Shown here: positions 60,030-64,000 of the stretch, one piece after another
Layout: every line of letters begins with the position of its first letter
Position numbering within the stretch: the stretch's first letter is position 1
Assembly: GCA_002699025.1 (NCBI GenBank)
Contig: PABA01000145.1
Location: forward strand, 1-64,000
DNA: 64,000 nucleotides
From: Sandaracinus sp.
Lineage (GTDB): Bacteria; Myxococcota_A; Polyangia; Polyangiales; Houyiibacteriaceae
Direction of reading: 5' to 3'
Made by a program: the position numbers and the translations under genes
Notes under the pieces: model-generated
Told to the model about the DNA's origin: nothing
What the model saw: only the letters and a program-made list of their open reading frames with translations
The model's database searches: none

Positions 60030-60290
60030 AAGACCCGTGCCCTTGCCCGTGCCCGTGCCCATGCCCGCGGAACGACGCGGAAAGACGAGCGCTCTCGCGC
60101 ACCCCCACGCGTCGACCCCTGCCCACACCCCGTGCCCATGCCCGTGCCCCTGCCGCTGCCCGCGGGCAGACGAGCGGAACGCGCGTCCCCTCGCACCATC
60201 GAGGCGGAGTCCTCCCGGCCGAAGAACGCTCCCGACCCTCCCGCCGCGGGCACGGGCAAGGGCAAGGGCACGGGCACGGGTCGTGGGGCG
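60030..60290. repeat. Inverted GGGCAC/GTGCCC hexamer arrays
   Basis: GTGCCC-type hexamers at about 60036-60068 and 60125-60168 face GGGCAC-type hexamers at about 60247-60284, so the region can form a long imperfect hairpin. This accounts for most of the 59988-60371 gap between divergent genes. Related short arrays are at 23497-23511 and 37264-37299. Confidence 0.75.
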
Positions 60291-60371
60291 CGCAGTTACC
60301 TCCCCCCTTACCTCCCCACGTCATCGACGCGGCGCGCCCGGACGCCAGGCTGGTGGGGAACGGAGGATTCC

Positions 60372-61313
60372 ATGACCCGCACCGACCCCGACCACCACCC
60401 CCATCCGAGCGACCCCGCCCCGCGCCCCGACGACGGCCCGCTCCGCCGCGCGCTCCTCGCCAACGCGACGCTCACGACTCTCTGCATCGCCGCGCTCCTC
60501 GCCTTCCCCGCCGAGCTCGCCGCCCACCTCGGCGACCCGCCTCCCGCCCTCCTCCCGGGCCTCGCCGCCGCCCTCGCCGGCTTCGCCGCCTTCCTCCTCT
60601 GGCAGGCCACGCGCCGCCCCATCCGCCTCTTCTTCGCGCTCCTCACCACCGCCTCCGACCTCCTCTGGGTCCTCGGCTCGGCCATCCTGCTCCTCGCCCT
60701 CGGCGACCGCTTCACCGACCTCGGCGCCGGCCTCGTCATCGGCGTCGCCGCCGGCGTCGCCCTCGTGGGCACCCTCCAGTGGCGCGGTCTCCGCCACGCC
60801 ATCCACGCCCCCGACGACACCCTCGGCACCCGCCACCGCTACGCCGTCCAGCTCGAGAGCCCCGTCCCCCGCGCGCGCCTCTGGCCCATCGTCGCGGACC
60901 TCGGCGCCATCGCCGAGCACGGGGCCTTCCTCGCCGAGTCGCGCCTCGAGGGCGACCCCGGCGTCGGCGCCCTCCGCCGCTGCGCCGACCACGGTGGCAA
61001 GCGCTGGGCCGAGGAGGTCACGGGCTGGGCGAAGGGCGAGCGGATCCAGCTCCGCTTCCGGAGCGAGGAGGCCGGCTTCCCCTTCCCGATGGCTCCCATG
61101 CACGGCGGCTGGATCCTCGAGGACCTCCCCGCGGGCCGCACGCGCGTGACCATCTGGTGGGCCTTCACCGCCCGCCCGGCCTGGGCCGCGCCGCTCATCG
61201 TCGCCCTCCTCGACGGCAGCATGGGCAAGAGCATGCGCCAGACGCTCGACTCGATGGCCCGAGACGCCGCCACGCGCCCCGCCCCCGAGCTCGCGTCCGA
61301 AGCCGCCGAGTAG
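60372..61313 (+). CDS. Membrane protein with C-terminal SRPBCC domain
   Basis: A 313-residue fusion. Residues about 25-150 contain four membrane helices (LANATLTTLCIAALLAFPAE, LLPGLAAALAGFAAFLLWQA, LFFALLTTASDLLWVLGSAI, LGAGLVIGVAAGVALVGTLQ). Residues about 157-300 form a START/polyketide-cyclase-like SRPBCC domain (PVPRARLWPIVADLGAIAEH, RWAEEVTGWAKGERIQLRF, RTRVTIWWAFTAR). SRPBCC domains bind hydrophobic ligands; the membrane part may be the recently common four-helix module seen in such proteins. The pairing of both is not a family I know by name. ATG 60372 is preceded by GGAGGA. Confidence 0.8.
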   Translation: MTRTDPDHHPHPSDPAPRPDDGPLRRALLANATLTTLCIAALLAFPAELAAHLGDPPPALLPGLAAALAGFAAFLLWQATRRPIRLFFALLTTASDLLWVLGSAILLLALGDRFTDLGAGLVIGVAAGVALVGTLQWRGLRHAIHAPDDTLGTRHRYAVQLESPVPRARLWPIVADLGAIAEHGAFLAESRLEGDPGVGALRRCADHGGKRWAEEVTGWAKGERIQLRFRSEEAGFPFPMAPMHGGWILEDLPAGRTRVTIWWAFTARPAWAAPLIVALLDGSMGKSMRQTLDSMARDAATRPAPELASEAAE

Positions 61314-61323
61314 GGCGCGCCGC

Positions 61324-62319
61324 TCAGTCGATCACGAAGCGGTCGACGCGCTCCACCGCCGTCTGCCCCGTGCGGAAGCCGCGCGCCTCCACCACCAGCC
61401 CACCGCGCCGCGGGGTCAGCCGCAGGTAGTGGAAGGGCCGCGGCGACGGCCCCTCGAAGCGATCCGCATGCCGCACCTGCTCCCCGTCGAGCAGCTCCAC
61501 CCGCGGCCCGCCCCCGCCGCCGCTCACCACGTAGTGCCGCCCGTCCACCACGAAGTGCTCGTAGGCATGCGCATGCCCCGCGAGCACCAGCCGCACCTTC
61601 GGGTGCCCCTCGAGCGCCTCCACGAAGGCCGCCTGCACGTGCGCCTCGTCCTCGGTCACCGTGCTGTTCGTGTAGGGCGGGTGGTGCATCGCCAGGACCA
61701 CCCGCCGGACGCGCGCGTCCTCGTCGATCGCCGCGAGCGTCTCCTCGAGCCAGGCCCGCTGCGCGGCCCAGGCCGCCTCCCCGAGCGCGTCCTCGTTCGA
61801 GTCGAGCAGGAGCAGCGCCACGCCCCGCCAGTCCACCCGCCGCCAGCGGCTCTCCGCCAGCCCCTCGAAGCGCTCCTCGAGCCGCGCGCAGGCGAAGCGG
61901 TCCGGCCCCCAGTAGTCGTGGTTCCCCGGCACGACGATCACGCCCCCCGCCTCGCGCACGGGCGCGAGCAGCCCGTCGAGCTCCGCCCAGTCGCCGCAGC
62001 TCGACCCGTCGAAGACCAGATCGCCGAGCACCAGGAGCCCGGCCGCGCCCTCCTCGCCCGCCAGCGCCCGCACGAGCCGCGCCCGCTCCGCGTCGTTCCG
62101 CTCCCGCCCGAGCACGGCGCTCTCGAAGAAGCTCGTCCGCTGGAAGTCGCCCACCACCAGCAGCGTCCCCGCGTCCGGGTCGAGCGCCTCCCGGTAGGTC
62201 GCCGGCGTGCTCCAGAGCGGACAGGCCCAGCGCCAGCCCCACCACGCGCCCACCGCGAGCGCGACGAGCGCGAGCCCCTTCAGCCGCCGCCGCCACCTCC
62301 TCCGCGGACGCCGCGTCAT
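61324..62319 (-). CDS. Membrane-anchored metallophosphoesterase
   Basis: A 331-residue calcineurin-like phosphoesterase with a basic N-terminus and one membrane anchor (LKGLALVALAVGAWWGWRWA), so the catalytic domain is outside the cytoplasm. Metal-binding motifs: VVGDFQRT (GD), LVLGDLVFDG (GDxxD type), VPGNHDYWG (GNHD), MHHPPY, and GHAHAYEHF (GHxH). Resembles purple acid phosphatase-like hydrolases. The first motif has D-F-Q where many have D-x-H, but the remaining ligands are present. Its 3' end is 11 bases from the convergent SRPBCC gene. Confidence 0.9.
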   Translation of the reverse strand: MTRRPRRRWRRRLKGLALVALAVGAWWGWRWACPLWSTPATYREALDPDAGTLLVVGDFQRTSFFESAVLGRERNDAERARLVRALAGEEGAAGLLVLGDLVFDGSSCGDWAELDGLLAPVREAGGVIVVPGNHDYWGPDRFACARLEERFEGLAESRWRRVDWRGVALLLLDSNEDALGEAAWAAQRAWLEETLAAIDEDARVRRVVLAMHHPPYTNSTVTEDEAHVQAAFVEALEGHPKVRLVLAGHAHAYEHFVVDGRHYVVSGGGGGPRVELLDGEQVRHADRFEGPSPRPFHYLRLTPRRGGLVVEARGFRTGQTAVERVDRFVID

Positions 62320-62511
62320 CCGGCCCCCTCGAGCGCGCCCACGCGGGGCGGCCCTTTCCGCCGCTTCCGCCCGCTGACGGCGACCGCGCATCCGGGAGCC
62401 CGCGGCCCTCCCCGCGCCCCGTGGGCGCCGACGCGCCCCCCGCACGTCGTCACGCGCGCTCCGCGACGTCCCCCGACGTCGGCGCGCCGCCGGTCGCCGC
62501 GCATCACCGCG

Positions 62512-63249
62512 TCAGAGCAGGCGGAAGTCGCGGATGTGCGCGAAGCTCGCGTCGGCCGGCGGCTCCACCAGCCACGTGTCGACGAGCCCCACGTCCGCGC
62601 CCGGGAAGATCGACTGCGCCAGCTCGCAGCTCGAGGTCTGGTCGTCGAAGACCGCGACCACCTCCCCCCGATGGGCCAGCCGCGGCAGCGTCGACCGCTT
62701 GAAGGCCTCGGTCCCGAGCGTCGCGTCCGGCTTCAGCACCAGCTCCACGGCCACGTCGGCCACCGGGAAGCCCTGATCCCGCAGGCTCGCGACCGTCCCG
62801 AGGAGCATGCCCGGCACGTCCCGCCCGGAGACGTAGACCACGCCCGCCCCGGCCTCGTGGACGGCCCGCACGTAGTCGACGGCGCCCATGTTCGGCTCGT
62901 CGAGCACGGCGTAGTCGTCCGTGTGGAAGCGCTCGCGCCAGTAGCTCGTCACGTCCCGCACGATCTCCGCATGCGTCACGCCGCACTCGCGCAGCGTGTC
63001 GCTCAGGAGGTAGTGCACGTGGTCGATGGTCAGCGCCCCGAGCGCCTCCGCCAGCTCCGGGTCCTCGGCCTCCACGTCCTCGGCGTACTCGAGGAGGATC
63101 TGGAGCGTCCGCGGGCGGCTGTCGTAGAGGGCGCCGTCGACCCCGAAGACCACCAGCGGCGGCGGGCCCCCGTCGGCGGCAGCGACCGAGACGCGATCGA
63201 GGACACGCTGCAGGACCTCGATCTGGTGGGGCAGAGGGGGCGGGAGCAC
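62512..63249 (-). CDS. HAD-like protein with missing nucleophile
   Basis: A 245-residue protein with the HAD hydrolase layout: motif I LVVFGVDGALYDSR, motif II VVYVSGRD, a Lys region LKPDATLGTEAFKR and motif IV VVAVFDDQTSSCELAQ. Motif I should read DxDGT, but the first, nucleophilic Asp is Gly (GGG codon), so classical phosphatase activity is unlikely. The second Asp and the DD of motif IV are kept. It may be a pseudo-enzyme or a binding protein. I chose GTG 63249; a TTG at 63285 would add 12 residues. Confidence 0.75.
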   Translation of the reverse strand: MLPPPLPHQIEVLQRVLDRVSVAAADGGPPPLVVFGVDGALYDSRPRTLQILLEYAEDVEAEDPELAEALGALTIDHVHYLLSDTLRECGVTHAEIVRDVTSYWRERFHTDDYAVLDEPNMGAVDYVRAVHEAGAGVVYVSGRDVPGMLLGTVASLRDQGFPVADVAVELVLKPDATLGTEAFKRSTLPRLAHRGEVVAVFDDQTSSCELAQSIFPGADVGLVDTWLVEPPADASFAHIRDFRLL

Positions 63250-63594
63250 CGCGCGACCGTAATACGCGCCGCTTCGGCAGTTCAACGCCCACGCGCGCGG
63301 GCGCCGCCGACCCCGCGGCGGGCCCCCTCGAGCTCGAGATCGCCGGCCCCTCCCGCGACGCCCCGAAGACGGGGGTGACGCTGTCGGGACAATTCCCCTA
63401 TTTGCGCGAAACTACAATGAAAGCGTTGCGTTCCGGGCCCGGATGGCCTAGTGTGGCTGCGCCCTCGGGGGAGGCGGAGTGCCGCACCCGTCGCCCACGA
63501 GGCGACGCGACGTCACCGAGTGAGGACGATTTTCGTTTCCACTCTCTGCGTCCGCGGCGGGATTCCCGTCCGTCCACCGCTCTGCCGACCCCCC
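63250..63594. other. Gap without gene with AT-richer patch
   Basis: This 345-bp stretch separates the divergent HAD-like and receiver-like genes. An AT-rich patch at about 63385-63430 with TACAAT (63413-63418) could be a promoter for the rightward gene, though no -35 hexamer is present at 16-18 bases. Nothing else was recognised. Confidence 0.4.
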
Positions 63595-64000
63595 ATGCGC
63601 GATCCGCTCATCGATGGCCCCGATACCCCGCCCCCCGGCCTCCCGCCGGGAGGACGCGTGCCGGCGGCGACGCGCCCCGGAGTGGGTACGCCGGGCCTGC
63701 GGCGGGTGCTCCCCGACGCCTCGATCGGCGCGCCGGAGTCCCTCCCGCAGGTGGAGGACCTCGGCGAACGGGCGCTGGCGCGGGTCGAGGGCGTGCTGGT
63801 CGTCGAGGCCAACCCGGACGCCCAGTGGCGCCTCGCGCGGAAGATGACCGTCGCGGGCAAGCGCGTCGTCGGCACCAGCAGCGGCGGCGGCGCCCTGGCC
63901 CTGGTGGCCCGCTGGGAGGTCGATCTGGTGCTCGTCGCCGAGGATCTGCCGGGCATGGACGGCCTCGAGCTGACCCGCCGGCTCCAGGAGCACTGCCCGG
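63595..64000 (+). CDS. Receiver-like protein, 3' truncated by the window edge
   Basis: The first 135 residues of a protein running off the window. After a Pro/Gly-rich N-terminus, residues about 65-135 look like a CheY-type receiver: VLVVEANPDAQWRLARKM, TSSGGGALALVARW and DLVLVAEDLPGMDGLELTRR. The acidic-pair position reads EA rather than DD, and the phospho-acceptor Asp is Ala (LVLVAEDLPG), so this may be a pseudo-receiver. Output domains, if any, lie beyond the edge. The ATG at 63595 is the first in frame but lacks a clear ribosome site. Confidence 0.65.
   Translation, partial: MRDPLIDGPDTPPPGLPPGGRVPAATRPGVGTPGLRRVLPDASIGAPESLPQVEDLGERALARVEGVLVVEANPDAQWRLARKMTVAGKRVVGTSSGGGALALVARWEVDLVLVAEDLPGMDGLELTRRLQEHCP

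Noticed and set aside
63390-63418. A sigma70 promoter around TACAAT before the receiver-like gene
   Set aside because: No acceptable -35 hexamer at 16-18 bp, so noted only as an AT-rich patch.

Overview
The window is very GC-rich (clearly above 70% by eye), densely coding, and full of GTG and some TTG starts. Several features point to a member of the Myxococcota, probably near Sandaracinaceae/Polyangiales: a MYXO-CTERM-type sorting tail on an amidase, many lipoproteins with Asp-Ala-Gly-rich linkers, a receptor-type Ser/Thr kinase, an FHA-sigma54 activator and a CarH-like regulator. The taxonomic placement is inference. No rRNA, tRNA, transposase, phage gene or CRISPR array was recognised.

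Layout. 1-7.8 kb is mostly housekeeping: an ArsA-type ATPase, GlmU, an exported protein of unknown function, a transglutaminase-like protein and the RseP-type site-2 protease.

7.9-19.5 kb looks like a previously undescribed RiPP biosynthetic locus. Reading leftwards from 19525 it has two paralogous 70-residue precursor peptides (45 of 70 positions identical, no cysteine, conserved tail ending SARVVSSxKEWQ[D/E]). These are followed, with overlapping stops and starts, by a DUF692/MNIO partner protein, an MNIO oxidase, a 1070-residue fusion (subtilisin-like domain, carbamoyltransferase, C-terminal PqqD/RRE-like domain), a YcaO cyclodehydratase and TfuA. A second leftward operon encodes a KamA-like radical SAM aminomutase, an ATP-grasp ligase and a cupin/JmjC-type oxygenase. 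Between them lie a rightward DUF6445-like putative oxygenase and a GNAT acyltransferase. An Eis-like acetyltransferase is divergent from the precursors.

Proposed logic (inference): the RRE-like domain recruits the leader. The YcaO-TfuA pair and the MNIO pair then alter the backbone or the C-terminus, and the carbamoyltransferase decorates a Ser side chain. The KamA/ATP-grasp/cupin group makes and attaches a (hydroxylated) beta-amino acid, and the subtilisin-like domain removes the leader.

20-38 kb holds a MerR-B12 regulator, a metzincin protease, an alpha/beta hydrolase with a glycine-oxidase-like enzyme, an outer-membrane-type protein, a parvulin isomerase, an FHA-sigma54 activator and a DUF1800/DUF1501 pair. 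A fatty-acid oxidation pair (acyl-CoA dehydrogenase and thiolase) follows, with a near-perfect FadR-type operator upstream, and then a histidine kinase. 38-48 kb has a tandem pair of serpin lipoproteins with different reactive loops, a substrate-domain-less Hsp70, a YkgJ-like protein coupled to a K+ channel, and a 7TM receptor Ser/Thr kinase with a very large activation-loop insertion. 48-64 kb has an orphan FliP/SctR, several lipoproteins, an amidase, an ABC-F ATPase, a lipase-like hydrolase, a metallophosphoesterase, a HAD-like protein lacking its nucleophile, and a truncated pseudo-receiver protein at the right edge.

Intergenic space is unusual. It carries arrays of GAGCNN and GGGCAC hexamers, an inverted-repeat element, a dispersed GGACGGC-containing repeat, and short minisatellites that abut or overlap gene ends. 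These arrays keep several reading frames open and create long spurious ORFs.
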